DNA of 64,000 bases from an uncultured Muribaculaceae bacterium. Lineage in GTDB: Bacteria; Bacteroidota; Bacteroidia; Bacteroidales; Muribaculaceae. How positions within the stretch are numbered: the stretch's first letter is position 1; each line of letters begins with the position of its first letter. The stretch is taken from NCBI GenBank assembly GCA_910578395.1, contig CAJTPZ010000002.1, positions 186,242 to 250,241 on the forward strand. Reading direction: 5' to 3'. This document shows positions 33,920 through 43,610 of this stretch, one piece after another. The notes beneath the pieces are model-generated. The model was not told the DNA's origin and made no database searches. It saw only the letters and a program-made list of their open reading frames with translations. Made by a program: the position numbers and the translations under genes.

Positions 33920-36397
33920 TTAACGCAGTGATGCTCCGAGGCGCTTCTCAAGAGAGAGCGTGACTTTCTGCATTACTGCATCGATCTGCTTGTCCTGGAG
34001 AGTTTTCTCGTCATCCTGAAGAGTGATGGCGATAGCATAGCTCTTTTTGCCGGCAGGAAGATTTTTTCCTTCGTATACATCGAAGAGTTCAATGTTCTTG
34101 AGAAGACGTTTTTCTGCCGAACGTACGGTCTGCTCTATCATTTCCATTGTGACTGATGAGTCAATAAGCAGTGCGAGATCACGGCGCACAGGCATTGTAC
34201 GAGGCAGGGGAGTGAATTCGGCATTTCGCTTGAGTGCGAGTGACACAAGTGCGCTCCAGTCAAGCTCGGCATAGAAAACAGGCTGTTTGATACCCATTTT
34301 GCGTAATAGAGACAGAGAGAGTACGCCCATTGTGCCGAGTCGTTTTCCCGAACGTGTCGATATTGTCATCTGATTCTCATATACATCGTCAGGTTCGGTC
34401 ACGTTGAGTGCGATTTCACGGGTATTTAATCCAAGACGGGCTATCACATTGCTTACGACAGCTTTGAGATCGAAGAATGTCGATGGGCGTGCGCTGTATG
34501 CCCAGTTGCCTTCGTTCATGTCTCCGGTGATCCAAAGAGCCAGACGTGATTCCTCTTTGAACGGGCGCAGCGGTTGTTCTTTGGTTGATACTTCTTCCGG
34601 ATTGAAGAAGTATACATTTCCGCTTTCATAGAACCGCAGATTTGAATTCTTGCGGTTGATGTTATGCGATATTGATTCAAGTCCTCCGAAAAGCAAGGTC
34701 TGGCGCATTACGCTCAGGTCATTGCTAAGGGGATTGAGAAGTCTTACACAATTGTCAGCCGGCCATCGGTTAACCCCTTCATAGTATGATGTCGATGACA
34801 ACGAATTATTGAGTATTTCGTTAAATCCTGTTGCCGAGAGCTGTTCGCTGATGGTGCGCAGCAGGTCATCGGCAGCGTCAGTAGGAGTCTGGAATGAAAG
34901 AGAGGCATGGAGCTGATCTCCGGCGGCTATATTGTTGTAACCGTATATTCGAAGTATATCTTCGATCACATCGCACGGACGTCGCACGTCCACCCTGTAG
35001 GTCGGTACTTCCAGACAGATTTCATCGTTGCTGGGGCGCTCGGTTGATTTTATTTCAAGAGACGCGAGTATAGAGTTGACCGTATCCTTGGGAATCTCTT
35101 TTCCGACCAGTGCATTCAGTTTGCTGTAGCTCAGGGTTACAGGATAAGGAGCGATAGTTTCGGGATAGATATCGACAGGTTCGCCGCATATCTCACCTCC
35201 GGCAAGCTCTTTGACTAAAAGTGCTGCAAGCTTTATCGCATAAAGGCAGATGTTGGGATCAGTTCCACGTTCGTAGCGGAATGAGGCGTCAGTAGACAGT
35301 CCGTGGCGTCTTGCTGTCTTTCTGACCCATGTCGGGTTAAAATAGGCGCTCTCAAGAAATATATCGGTAGTCGATTCTGTCACTCCGGAATTCAGGCCTC
35401 CGAATACTCCTGCTATGCACATAGGTCCGTCGCCACCGCATATCATAAGGTCTTTTTCCGAAAGCTTGCGTTCTATACCGTCGAGTGTGACAAAGGGAGT
35501 CCCTTCGGCTACAGTCTTGACAGTCACTTTGTCGGCTTTGATCTGCGACAGATCGAAGCAGTGAAGAGGCTGTCCGAGACCAAGCAGTATGTAGTTGGTG
35601 ATATCTACGATGTTGTTGATTGGACGTTGGCCGATAGATGTAAGCCGTTCTTTGAGCCATTCGGGGCTTTCCGAAACTTTCACACCTCTGATAGTCAGTC
35701 CGCAATAACGTGGACAGGCTTCGGTGTTCATCACCTCCACCTCAAGGCCGCCATCGTTGCGGTCGGCTTTGAAAGCATCTATATTGGGTTTATTGGCTTT
35801 GGCTGGACGGTCATGTGTGCAAAGCCAAGCCGAAAGATCACGCGCTACTCCGTAATGCGATGCCGCGTCAACGCGGTTAGGGGTCAGATCCACTTCAAGT
35901 ACGTGATCACTTGTCAGCTTGTAATATTCTGCTGCAGGTGTACCAGGTTTTACATCTTCGTGGATCACTATGATTCCGTCATGGGAGTTTCCTACACCGA
36001 TTTCATCTTCGGCGCAGATCATCCCGAAAGAATCCTGACCGCGCATGCGACCTTTCTTTATAGTGAATTCCTTTCCGTCAGGCGTGTAAAGAACAGTCCC
36101 GATTGTGGCGACTACGACAGTCTGTCCGGCTGCGACGTTTGGAGCGCCGCACACTATCTGCACAGGGCCGTTGGCGTCCCCGATGTCTACAGTCGTGATG
36201 TGAAGATGATCGCTGTCGGGGTGATCGACACAAGTGAGTACTTTTCCGATCACAAGACCACGGAGGCCGCCGCGTATCGATTCTACCTCCTCTACCGATC
36301 CAGTTTCAAGACCTATCGATGTGAGAGCTTCGGCCAGGCGTTCGGCCGAAAGGTCGAAGTCGATATAATCGCGAAGCCATTTATAGGATATATTCAT
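33920..36397 (-). CDS. pheT: Phenylalanyl-tRNA synthetase beta subunit
   Basis: 825 residues. The N-terminus is MNISYKWLRDYIDFD; an OB-fold tRNA-binding domain follows (VIGKVLTCVDHPDSDHLHITTVDIG), then the B3/B4 editing region and B5, and a C-terminal ferredoxin-like anticodon-binding domain (FTPLPRTMPVRRDLALLID). First gene of a run pheT-yebC-ribE-pheS-nth, behind a good Bacteroidota promoter. Confidence 0.96.
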   Translation of the reverse strand: MNISYKWLRDYIDFDLSAERLAEALTSIGLETGSVEEVESIRGGLRGLVIGKVLTCVDHPDSDHLHITTVDIGDANGPVQIVCGAPNVAAGQTVVVATIGTVLYTPDGKEFTIKKGRMRGQDSFGMICAEDEIGVGNSHDGIIVIHEDVKPGTPAAEYYKLTSDHVLEVDLTPNRVDAASHYGVARDLSAWLCTHDRPAKANKPNIDAFKADRNDGGLEVEVMNTEACPRYCGLTIRGVKVSESPEWLKERLTSIGQRPINNIVDITNYILLGLGQPLHCFDLSQIKADKVTVKTVAEGTPFVTLDGIERKLSEKDLMICGGDGPMCIAGVFGGLNSGVTESTTDIFLESAYFNPTWVRKTARRHGLSTDASFRYERGTDPNICLYAIKLAALLVKELAGGEICGEPVDIYPETIAPYPVTLSYSKLNALVGKEIPKDTVNSILASLEIKSTERPSNDEICLEVPTYRVDVRRPCDVIEDILRIYGYNNIAAGDQLHASLSFQTPTDAADDLLRTISEQLSATGFNEILNNSLSSTSYYEGVNRWPADNCVRLLNPLSNDLSVMRQTLLFGGLESISHNINRKNSNLRFYESGNVYFFNPEEVSTKEQPLRPFKEESRLALWITGDMNEGNWAYSARPSTFFDLKAVVSNVIARLGLNTREIALNVTEPDDVYENQMTISTRSGKRLGTMGVLSLSLLRKMGIKQPVFYAELDWSALVSLALKRNAEFTPLPRTMPVRRDLALLIDSSVTMEMIEQTVRSAEKRLLKNIELFDVYEGKNLPAGKKSYAIAITLQDDEKTLQDKQIDAVMQKVTLSLEKRLGASLR

Positions 36398-36438
36398 TTA
36401 CTCCAGTGGATGATTGATGTGCACTTTCTATTAATGCG

Positions 36439-36470
36439 CAAAAATAACTATTTTTTCAATAAAATTCAAA
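36439..36470 (-). promoter_or_regulatory. Bacteroidota-type promoter of pheT operon
   Basis: On the minus strand TTTG (36470-36467), a 20-base spacer and TATTTTTG (36446-36439) fit both elements of the consensus. The start would be about 36433, with a leader near 35 bases. Confidence 0.75.
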
Positions 36471-36519
36471 CCTCTTGCACACACCCTGTTTCTTGGTCAG
36501 AAAACACATAAAAAAGTGC

Positions 36520-36527
36520 TATCTTTG
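36520..36527 (+). promoter_or_regulatory. -7 box before the nucleotidyltransferase gene
   Basis: TATCTTTG, a TAnnTTTG match, 28 bases before ATG 36556. Divergent from the pheT promoter. The upstream element is weak (CTTG 24 bases away). Confidence 0.55.
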
Positions 36528-36555
36528 AGCAGAAAAATCACAATATGTTTTCACT

Positions 36556-37272
36556 ATGAACTATGTAATTCTTGCAGGTGGACTTGGATCGCGTTTCCAA
36601 AAGGAGGGCCACATGGTTCCCAAACCACTTGTTCAGCTTCTTGGCCAGCCTATGATAGGCCGCCTGATAAAGACTCTTTGCAAATTTGGCGCAGAGCGCA
36701 TTCAGGTCGCGGCTAATGCCCGTATGCCTCAGTTGATAGAATATCTTGAGCAGCTTGTTGCCGAGGGATATCCGGTAGTTGTGAATCCCGTGATAACTGA
36801 CAACTCCTATGTCAGTCTGCGTGAAGGTGCCCGTGGCATTGACGGAAAGTTCATTGCAATGACTGTTGATGCCATTTTTACCAACGAGGAATTCGGTCGT
36901 TATGTCGATGCAGTAGCTAAAACCGACGACAACACCATACTCATGGGGCTAACCCGTTTTGTCGATGACGAGAGTCCGCTATATGCCAGAATCAATGATG
37001 ATGGTGAGATTATAGACTATCGTTATGGTGGAGAACCTTTTACTGAGGGAACAATCGTATCGGCCGGTCTTTATGGATTGTCGGGAAAAGCTATGCGGAA
37101 AATCGTCGACGAAGACAAGCATCCGACATCGCTGAGTGATTTTCAGCGTATCCTTGCCGCTGAAACCGATATGAAGGTTCTTCCGTTTGAGTTTGAGAAA
37201 GCTTTTGATGTTGATAATCTTCACGACCGGGGTGCAGCGGAAGAATTCCTACGGAATGCCAACGGAGAGTGA
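36556..37272 (+). CDS. Nucleotidyltransferase (sugar-phosphate type)
   Basis: 238 residues, a short NTP-transferase fold. The N-terminus MNYVILAGGLGSRFQKEGHM and VPKPLVQLLGQPMI form the nucleotide and Mg-binding loop (G-x-G-x-R-x-n-K-P). A later TVDAIFTNEEF supplies the metal-binding Asp. It likely activates a sugar or alcohol phosphate to an NDP form; the exact substrate is not visible. It heads a plus-strand run with DUF5063, menA and rarA. Confidence 0.85.
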   Translation: MNYVILAGGLGSRFQKEGHMVPKPLVQLLGQPMIGRLIKTLCKFGAERIQVAANARMPQLIEYLEQLVAEGYPVVVNPVITDNSYVSLREGARGIDGKFIAMTVDAIFTNEEFGRYVDAVAKTDDNTILMGLTRFVDDESPLYARINDDGEIIDYRYGGEPFTEGTIVSAGLYGLSGKAMRKIVDEDKHPTSLSDFQRILAAETDMKVLPFEFEKAFDVDNLHDRGAAEEFLRNANGE

Positions 37273-37285
37273 GGCTTAGGGGATT

Positions 37286-37828
37286 ATGAATAACAATGCT
37301 CTTGCATTCACAGCCTTGAGCCGTGAATATTGCGACACGCTTGCTTCGGCATCGTCTGGTTCTCCGTCTCGGTTTGTTGGTTCGATGCTGAAGCTTTTGC
37401 CTCGCATATATATTGCCGCGTCCGATCTTAAGCCTTCGGCTGCTATGTTGCTTGAAGAGGAGGATGACTCATGGCTGAATCCTGTTCTCGATGAGCAGGC
37501 CTATGATGATGTGCGTGCTTCGGTTGCTGTGCTCATGGGTGAAGAAGATGTGTTTCTTGAGGTGTTTGAGGAAGACATGAAGTATAGCGAGACTCCGGTT
37601 GCGGCAAGTATATCCGAAAGTCTTGCCGATATATATCAGCAGCTGTTTAATTTTCTATACACTGTCGCTGACTCGACCGATGATGTCATTGACAGTGCGA
37701 TTTTAGCAGTTCGCACTTCATTTAAAGAATTCTGGTCACAGACCCTTCTAAACGTACTTCGGGCATTAAATCATCTTTTGGCAGCCGGACTGTTGCCTGC
37801 CGACAGCGACGATGAAGGCATGGATTGA
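37286..37828 (+). CDS. DUF5063-like protein
   Basis: 180 residues, acidic, mainly helical, with no signal peptide or membrane helix. It resembles the DUF5063 family of Bacteroidota (RFVGSMLKLLPRIYIAASDL, LNVLRALNHLLAAGLLP at the C-terminus). No function is known. It overlaps menA by 17 bases. Confidence 0.7.
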   Translation: MNNNALAFTALSREYCDTLASASSGSPSRFVGSMLKLLPRIYIAASDLKPSAAMLLEEEDDSWLNPVLDEQAYDDVRASVAVLMGEEDVFLEVFEEDMKYSETPVAASISESLADIYQQLFNFLYTVADSTDDVIDSAILAVRTSFKEFWSQTLLNVLRALNHLLAAGLLPADSDDEGMD

Positions 37829-38669
37829 GGCTATGAGGCTGCGCACACTCCCCGTTTCTACGGCCGGAGTGTTTGCTTCGTGGGCTATCGCTGCCGACAG
37901 CCCTGTCTTTCGATGGATTCCGGCTGTAATATGCCTTCTTTTTGCTGTAGGAGCTCAGATTGCCTCTAACTTTGCAAATGAGTATTATGATTACCGTGAC
38001 GGTTTGGATCGTCCGGGACGATCGGGGCCGAGACGGGGTGTCACAGAGGGAGACATTTCCCCAAAGGCAATGAAAGCAGCTACCTATGCCCTTCTTGCGG
38101 TAACATCGGCACTTGGCCTGTTACTTATTATGTGGGGAGGGTGGTGGCTGATTGCAGTCGGAGCAGTCATACTGCTCGGAGCTCTTGCCTACAGTGCCGG
38201 TCCTTGGCCTCTTTCCCGTCATTGTCTTGGCGAGGTCATGGTCATAATCTTTTTTGGAATTGTACCTGTCAACTTCACATGCTGGCTTGTCTCAGGCCTA
38301 TGGTCGGTTGAATCTTTGCTTGTTTCTGTCGCTATCGGTTTGATGGGAGCGAATGTGCTGATTGTAAATAACTATCGTGATGCTGACGATGATGCCGCTG
38401 TGGGCAAGCACACGTTGGCTACACGATTTGGCCGTAAAGCCATGCATCGGCTGTATCTTGCCAATGCTGTTGTCGCCAGCTCGCTCACTTTGCTGGCATC
38501 TTGTCAATTCATTTTTGCCGCTGCGATATATTTGACGGTGGCATATTTTATTTGGCGTCGCATGAAGCTGCCTGAGAATCCGGAACAGGCATATCTTGCT
38601 GCTCTTAATCCGCTTCTGGGCATGACTGCATGTTCGATGCTTATTTATGCAATCACTCTTTTTCTTTGA
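37812..38669 (+). CDS. menA: 1,4-dihydroxy-2-naphthoate polyprenyltransferase
   Basis: 285 residues with about eight membrane helices. UbiA-family prenyl-diphosphate motifs are NFANEYYDYRDGLDRPGR and NNYRDADDDAAVGKHTLATRFG; the N-terminus WIEAMRLRTLPVS is typical of MenA. It attaches the polyprenyl chain to DHNA in menaquinone synthesis in the inner membrane. Other men genes are not in the window. Its start lies within the DUF5063 gene. Confidence 0.92.
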   Translation: MKAWIEAMRLRTLPVSTAGVFASWAIAADSPVFRWIPAVICLLFAVGAQIASNFANEYYDYRDGLDRPGRSGPRRGVTEGDISPKAMKAATYALLAVTSALGLLLIMWGGWWLIAVGAVILLGALAYSAGPWPLSRHCLGEVMVIIFFGIVPVNFTCWLVSGLWSVESLLVSVAIGLMGANVLIVNNYRDADDDAAVGKHTLATRFGRKAMHRLYLANAVVASSLTLLASCQFIFAAAIYLTVAYFIWRRMKLPENPEQAYLAALNPLLGMTACSMLIYAITLFL

Positions 38670-38672
38670 ATT

Positions 38673-39950
38673 ATGGCAAATACCCTTCCTCCGTTGGCTG
38701 AACGTCTGCGACCACGTTCGCTCGACGATTATATCGGACAGACCCACCTCGTGGGAGAGGGGGGTGTTGTCCGGCGCATGATTCAGAGTGGCAGTATAGC
38801 TTCGTTTATACTCTGGGGGCCTCCAGGAGTAGGAAAGACAACACTTGCCCGAATTGTATCCGGTGCTACGGGTAACGCGTTTTTTACGCTTAGTGCAGTT
38901 ACTGCCGGTGTCAAAGAAGTTAGGGAGGTACTTGACCGTTGTAAGGCAGAGTCTGTAAGCGTTTTCTCAAAAGGCCGGCCGATACTTTTTATCGACGAAA
39001 TTCACCGGTTCAACAAAGCGCAGCAGGATAGTCTGCTCGGAGCGGTTGAAAACGGCACTGTCACACTTATTGGTGCGACTACCGAGAATCCTTCCTTTGA
39101 GGTTATACGCCCACTTCTTTCGCGTGCTCAGATTTATACTCTCAGGCCGCTTGAGGCTTTGGACCTGCAGAAGCTGCTTGATAGGGCTGTGGCGACTGAC
39201 GAGATTTTGTCAAGACGCGATGTGAAAATCGAGTCTGTTGATGCTTTGTTTCGCTTCTCAGGGGGTGATGCCCGGAAACTACTGAATATACTCGACCTTC
39301 TTGAGCAGTCGACTCCGCATGGTGAGCCACTGATAGTCTCCGATGCAAACGTTACATCCTCCCTTCAGGAAAATCCGGCTGCTTATGACAAAGGAGGGGA
39401 GATGCACTATGATATTATTTCGGCATTTATCAAAAGTATCAGGGGAAGCGACCCTGATGCAGCGGTCTATTGGCTGGCTCGAATGATAGCCGGGGGAGAG
39501 GATCCTGAGTTTATTGCCCGGCGTCTGGCGATAGTTGCGGCCGAGGATATAGGTCTTGCCAACCCTAATGCATTGCTTCTCGCCAATGCAACTTACGATA
39601 TATTGCGTAAGATTGGAATGCCTGAAGGTCGTATACCGTTGGCGGAGTGTACTGTTTATCTTGCCAATTCTCAAAAGAGTAATTCGGCTTATCGATCCAT
39701 AGACGCTGCATTGGCCAAGGTAAGGGAAACGGGTGATTTGCCGGTGCCGTTGCATCTGCGCAATGCACCTACATCGCTGATGAAAGATATGGGCTATGGC
39801 GCCGACTATAAATATGCGCATGATTATCCCGGAAATTTCGTGCGTCAGCAATTTCTGCCTGACCGATTAGTCGGTACACGTTTCTGGCATGCATGTCGAA
39901 ACTCTCAGGAAGATCGTCTTGAGGAACTGCGCAAGTCTCGTTGGGGATAA
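38673..39950 (+). CDS. rarA: Replication-associated recombination protein A (AAA+ ATPase)
   Basis: 425 residues. Walker A FILWGPPGVGKTTLAR, Walker B PILFIDEIHRFNKAQQD, then GATTENPSFEVI and the C-terminal tetramerisation part LPVPLHLRNAPTSLMKDMGYG. RarA/MgsA acts at stalled replication forks. It starts three bases after menA, and the GH3 gene begins at its stop. Confidence 0.95.
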   Translation: MANTLPPLAERLRPRSLDDYIGQTHLVGEGGVVRRMIQSGSIASFILWGPPGVGKTTLARIVSGATGNAFFTLSAVTAGVKEVREVLDRCKAESVSVFSKGRPILFIDEIHRFNKAQQDSLLGAVENGTVTLIGATTENPSFEVIRPLLSRAQIYTLRPLEALDLQKLLDRAVATDEILSRRDVKIESVDALFRFSGGDARKLLNILDLLEQSTPHGEPLIVSDANVTSSLQENPAAYDKGGEMHYDIISAFIKSIRGSDPDAAVYWLARMIAGGEDPEFIARRLAIVAAEDIGLANPNALLLANATYDILRKIGMPEGRIPLAECTVYLANSQKSNSAYRSIDAALAKVRETGDLPVPLHLRNAPTSLMKDMGYGADYKYAHDYPGNFVRQQFLPDRLVGTRFWHACRNSQEDRLEELRKSRWG

Positions 39951-39985
39951 TGAATGAATACCGGAAAAGCATTGGAGAATCATCT

Positions 39986-42343
39986 ATGGTAAGTCTGAGA
40001 AAATTGTTGTTATGCGCCGCTATTGTTTGTTCGGTGTTATATTGTTGTCCTGTTATGGCGCAGCAGCCATTATATAAACAGGCGTCTGCTTCTGTTGAGC
40101 ATAGAGTAAATGATCTGATCGGCAGGATGACCGTCGATGAGAAGGTGGCTCAATTGTGTTGTCCGTTGGGATGGGAAATGTACACAAAGACCGGCGATAA
40201 TGAAGTTTCGGTTTCTGAGTTGTATAAAACTAAAATGAAAGATGCGCCGGTTGGATCGTTGTGGGCTGTGCTGCGTGCCGATCCGTGGACACAGAAGACC
40301 TTGGAAACAGGTTTGAATCCTGAATTGGCGGCAAAGGCAATCAACGCATTACAGAAATATGCAGTGGAGGAGACTCGTCTCGGCATTCCGGTGCTGTTTG
40401 CCGAGGAGTGTCCTCATGGGCATATGGCGATTGGAACGACGGTATTCCCTACGGCGTTGTCGGCAGCAAGCACGTGGAATGAGGATCTGATGTATGAAAT
40501 GGGGGAGGCTATCGCTCTTGAGGCCCGTCTGCAAGGGGCAAATATAGGCTATGGGCCGGTTCTGGATATTGCTCGAGAACCGCGATGGTCACGCATGGAG
40601 GAAACCTTTGGAGAGGATCCTGTTCTTACTTCTATTATGGGAGTGGCTATGATGAAGGGGATGCAGGGTGAAGTGCAGAATGACGGGAAGCATCTTTATT
40701 CGACATTGAAGCATTTTGCTGCATATGGTGTGCCTGAATCCGGGCATAATGGGGCACGTGCAAGTTGCGGTATGCGTCAGTTGCTGTCGGAGTATCTGCC
40801 TCCATTCAAAAAAGCTGTAGAGGAGGGTGCGGCGACAATCATGACATCCTACAACTCTATCGATGGTGTGCCATGCACAGCCAACAGGGTATTGCTGACT
40901 GATTTGTTGCGTGGTCAATGGGGCTTTGACGGCTTTGTTTATTCTGATCTTTTGAGTATAGAAGGGATTTCCGGTATGGGTGTGGCTGTGGACAGCAAGG
41001 ATGCTGCGGTAAAAGCTCTGAAAGCAGGTCTGGATATGGATTTGGGAGGAAATGCTTTCGGACGTAACTTGAAGTCTGCCTATGAGGATGGGGCGGTCTC
41101 AATGGATGATATTGATAGAGCAGTAGCCAATGTGTTGCGTCTGAAATTCAGAATGGGACTATTTGAGAATCCCTATGTTTCGCCTGATGAGGCCAAAAAG
41201 CTGGTACGGTCTGAAAAGCATAAGAATCTTGCACGTCAGGTCGCACGTGAGGGAGTGGTGCTGTTGAAAAACGATGGAATATTGCCGTTGAGTAAACAGA
41301 TCGGTCATATTGCGGTTATCGGTCCCAATGCCGATATGATGTACAATCAGTTGGGTGACTATACCGCCCCTCAGGACCGGAGAGAAGTGATGACTGTGCT
41401 TGATGGTATTCGGGCAAAAGTGTCGAATAATACCAAAGTGACGTATGTAAAAGGATGTGCGGTGCGCGACACTGTGATGTCGGATATTGCGTCGGCTGTA
41501 GCGGCTGCAGAAGAGGCCGATGTTGTGGTTTTGGTCGTAGGCGGATCAAGTGCACGCGATTTCAAGACAAAATATATTGATACTGGAGCCGCCACTGTTG
41601 CTGAAGATACAAAAACACTTCCCGATATGGATTGCGGAGAAGGTTTTGACCGCAGTTCCCTTCGTTTGCTCGGTAATCAGGAAAAACTTATAAGAGCTGT
41701 TGCGGAAACAGGGAAACCGCTGGTGGTAATTTATATTCAGGGACGGCCCTTGAATATGAATCTGGCATCGGAAAAATCGGATGCGTTACTCACAGCCTGG
41801 TATCCGGGAGAACAAGGGGGAATGGGCATAGCCGACATATTGTTTGGAGATTACAGCCCTTCAGGAAGGCTGCCGGTTTCTGTACCTCGCAACGAGGGGC
41901 AGTTGCCTGTCTTTTATTCACAGGGCTTACAGCGGGATTATGTGGAGGATAAAGGTACGCCGCTTTATGCTTTTGGCTATGGCTTGAGTTATACAGAATT
42001 TTCTTATAGCGACCTTTTGTTGAGTAAAGGGTGTGACAACGAAATATTACAGACTGTCAGTTGTAGGATAACCAACACTGGAAATCGTGATGGAGAGGAA
42101 GTTGTGCAGCTCTATATATGTGATAAAGTCGCATCTGTATCTCAACCTCCTGTTTTGTTAAAAGCTTTCAGGAAAGTATTTCTTAGGAAGGGAGAAAGTC
42201 GGCAGATTACATTTGACTTGAAGAAAAATGATCTTGCGATATATGATTATGATGTGAATTTTGTGGTGGAACCTGGAGAGTTTAAAGTAATGATCGGTGC
42301 GGCTTCCAACGATATACGCCTTGAGGGTAAGTTTACTTTATAG
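39986..42343 (+). CDS. Glycoside hydrolase family 3 beta-glycosidase, secreted
   Basis: 785 residues from ATG 39986, chosen for a GGAG eight bases before it and the signal peptide MVSLRKLLLCAAIVCSVLYCCPVMA; an upstream in-frame ATG at 39950 would add 12 residues. The (beta/alpha)8 domain has VLFAEECPHGH and, near the nucleophile, FDGFVYSDLLSIEGI (Asp in SD). The second domain follows (HIAVIGPNADMMYNQLGD), and a fibronectin III-like tail ends the protein. It acts in the periplasm on beta-linked glucosides or xylosides; the exact glycan is not visible. Confidence 0.93.
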   Translation: MVSLRKLLLCAAIVCSVLYCCPVMAQQPLYKQASASVEHRVNDLIGRMTVDEKVAQLCCPLGWEMYTKTGDNEVSVSELYKTKMKDAPVGSLWAVLRADPWTQKTLETGLNPELAAKAINALQKYAVEETRLGIPVLFAEECPHGHMAIGTTVFPTALSAASTWNEDLMYEMGEAIALEARLQGANIGYGPVLDIAREPRWSRMEETFGEDPVLTSIMGVAMMKGMQGEVQNDGKHLYSTLKHFAAYGVPESGHNGARASCGMRQLLSEYLPPFKKAVEEGAATIMTSYNSIDGVPCTANRVLLTDLLRGQWGFDGFVYSDLLSIEGISGMGVAVDSKDAAVKALKAGLDMDLGGNAFGRNLKSAYEDGAVSMDDIDRAVANVLRLKFRMGLFENPYVSPDEAKKLVRSEKHKNLARQVAREGVVLLKNDGILPLSKQIGHIAVIGPNADMMYNQLGDYTAPQDRREVMTVLDGIRAKVSNNTKVTYVKGCAVRDTVMSDIASAVAAAEEADVVVLVVGGSSARDFKTKYIDTGAATVAEDTKTLPDMDCGEGFDRSSLRLLGNQEKLIRAVAETGKPLVVIYIQGRPLNMNLASEKSDALLTAWYPGEQGGMGIADILFGDYSPSGRLPVSVPRNEGQLPVFYSQGLQRDYVEDKGTPLYAFGYGLSYTEFSYSDLLLSKGCDNEILQTVSCRITNTGNRDGEEVVQLYICDKVASVSQPPVLLKAFRKVFLRKGESRQITFDLKKNDLAIYDYDVNFVVEPGEFKVMIGAASNDIRLEGKFTL

Positions 42344-42396
42344 AATGTGATATAATAAAAAATGTAAAAATAACCGCAGGGATAATCAGAATTTGT

Positions 42397-42404
42397 TAAT
42401 TTTG
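42397..42404 (+). promoter_or_regulatory. -7 box before pyrE
   Basis: TAATTTTG matches TAnnTTTG, 32 bases before the pyrE ATG. No TTTG at 19-21 bases upstream. Confidence 0.5.
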
Positions 42405-42436
42405 CGCACATACCAAAAATGTTCAATAAGCTCTAA

Positions 42437-43078
42437 ATGAAAACGATCGACCATCTTCTTGCGGAAAAACTGTTGGGAATCAGTGCTATTAAACTTCAGC
42501 CGGACAATCCCTTTACATGGGCATCGGGTTGGAACTCTCCGATCTATACCGACAATAGAAAGACTCTCTCATATCCGGATATACGCACTTTTATCAAGGT
42601 TGAGCTTTGTCGTATGATTATGGAGAACTTCCCTGAAGTGGATGCTGTTGCCGGCGTTGCGACCGGTGCAATCGCCCAGGGCGCTCTTGTTGCCGATGAA
42701 CTCAATTTGCCGTATGTCTATGTGCGTTCATCGCCCAAAGATCATGGTCTGGAAAATCTTATAGAGGGTAATCTTATGCCCGGACAAAAGGTCGTTGTAA
42801 TCGAGGATCTCATTTCAACAGGCAAAAGTTCGCTTAAAGCTGTCGAGGCAGTGCGCAATGCAGGGTGTGAGGTTGTCGGTATGGCAGCTATTTTCACCTA
42901 CGGCTTCCCTGAGGCGGAAGAGGCTTTCCGCAATGCGAGTGTACAACTTTGCACTCTTGGCAACTATAACACTATGCTTGAGGTTGCAGTTGAGACGGAA
43001 TATATCCGTGCATCAGATGTAGAGACTCTTAAGGAATGGCGTACAAATCCTTCGGAGTGGACTCCAGTTTCGAGATAA
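42437..43078 (+). CDS. pyrE: Orotate phosphoribosyltransferase
   Basis: 213 residues. The PRPP motif is VVVIEDLISTGKSSLKAVEAV, preceded by AVAGVATGAIAQGALVAD. It makes OMP from orotate and PRPP in pyrimidine synthesis. It has a promoter at 42397 and is followed by a small SRPBCC gene 35 bases on. Confidence 0.96.
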   Translation: MKTIDHLLAEKLLGISAIKLQPDNPFTWASGWNSPIYTDNRKTLSYPDIRTFIKVELCRMIMENFPEVDAVAGVATGAIAQGALVADELNLPYVYVRSSPKDHGLENLIEGNLMPGQKVVVIEDLISTGKSSLKAVEAVRNAGCEVVGMAAIFTYGFPEAEEAFRNASVQLCTLGNYNTMLEVAVETEYIRASDVETLKEWRTNPSEWTPVSR

Positions 43079-43113
43079 ACCAAGGTGCGTCATAACCAAA
43101 GCATTGATAAATA

Positions 43114-43542
43114 ATGGCAAAATTCACGAGTGCTCCTGCATCGGTCGCGATGCCTGTTGAAGCTCTATTTGAGAAATTCAACGATCTTACCATATTGCAG
43201 GGTATGCTCGATAAACTCCCTGAGGAGCAGAGGTCCAAGGTCGGAGATGTGGTTTTTGATAAGGATTCGTTGTCTATCAAAACTCCACAGGTAGGAGAGA
43301 TCAAGTTTGTTGTAAAAGAGCGCGTTGCTCCTTCAAAGGTCGTTTTCGGCACAGAATCATCGCCTGTTCCTCTTACGCTTACAGCTCTTTTCAAGTCCGA
43401 TGGTCCTGATACTTCGACTGTATCAGCTGAAACTGATGTCGAGATACCTGCAATGCTGAAGCCTTTTATCGGTCCGCAGATGCAAAAAGCTACCGACCAG
43501 TTTGGCCAGCTTATCAGCCAGATTGCGAAGGCTAACGCCTGA
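43114..43542 (+). CDS. SRPBCC/START-like small protein
   Basis: 142 residues with no signal peptide. It begins MAKFTSAPASVAMPVEALFEKF and has alternating beta strands (LSIKTPQVGEIKFVVKERVAPSKVVF) with a C-terminal helix (LISQIAKANA), the pattern of small SRPBCC-fold proteins common next to pyrE in Bacteroidota. It probably binds a hydrophobic ligand. Function unknown. Confidence 0.7.
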   Translation: MAKFTSAPASVAMPVEALFEKFNDLTILQGMLDKLPEEQRSKVGDVVFDKDSLSIKTPQVGEIKFVVKERVAPSKVVFGTESSPVPLTLTALFKSDGPDTSTVSAETDVEIPAMLKPFIGPQMQKATDQFGQLISQIAKANA

Positions 43543-43560
43543 GATATAGATATATTAATA

Positions 43561-43592
43561 AAAAATCCTGCCTTTTTCGGGGCAGGATTTTT
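43561..43592. terminator. Bidirectional terminator between convergent units
   Basis: AAAAATCCTGCC and GGCAGGATTTTT, a perfect 12-pair stem with T runs on both strands, between the SRPBCC and alkaline phosphatase genes. Confidence 0.9.
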
Positions 43593-43610
43593 TATTAGGA
43601 CTTGGCGATG

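Noticed and set aside
33874..33951. 26-residue N-terminal extension of YebC
   Set aside because: The family starts at MGRAFEYRKARKMKRW.
35303..36511. Plus-strand open frame (402 codons) opposite pheT
   Set aside because: Antisense to a conserved gene, low-complexity composition rich in Cys/His/Tyr, no domain.
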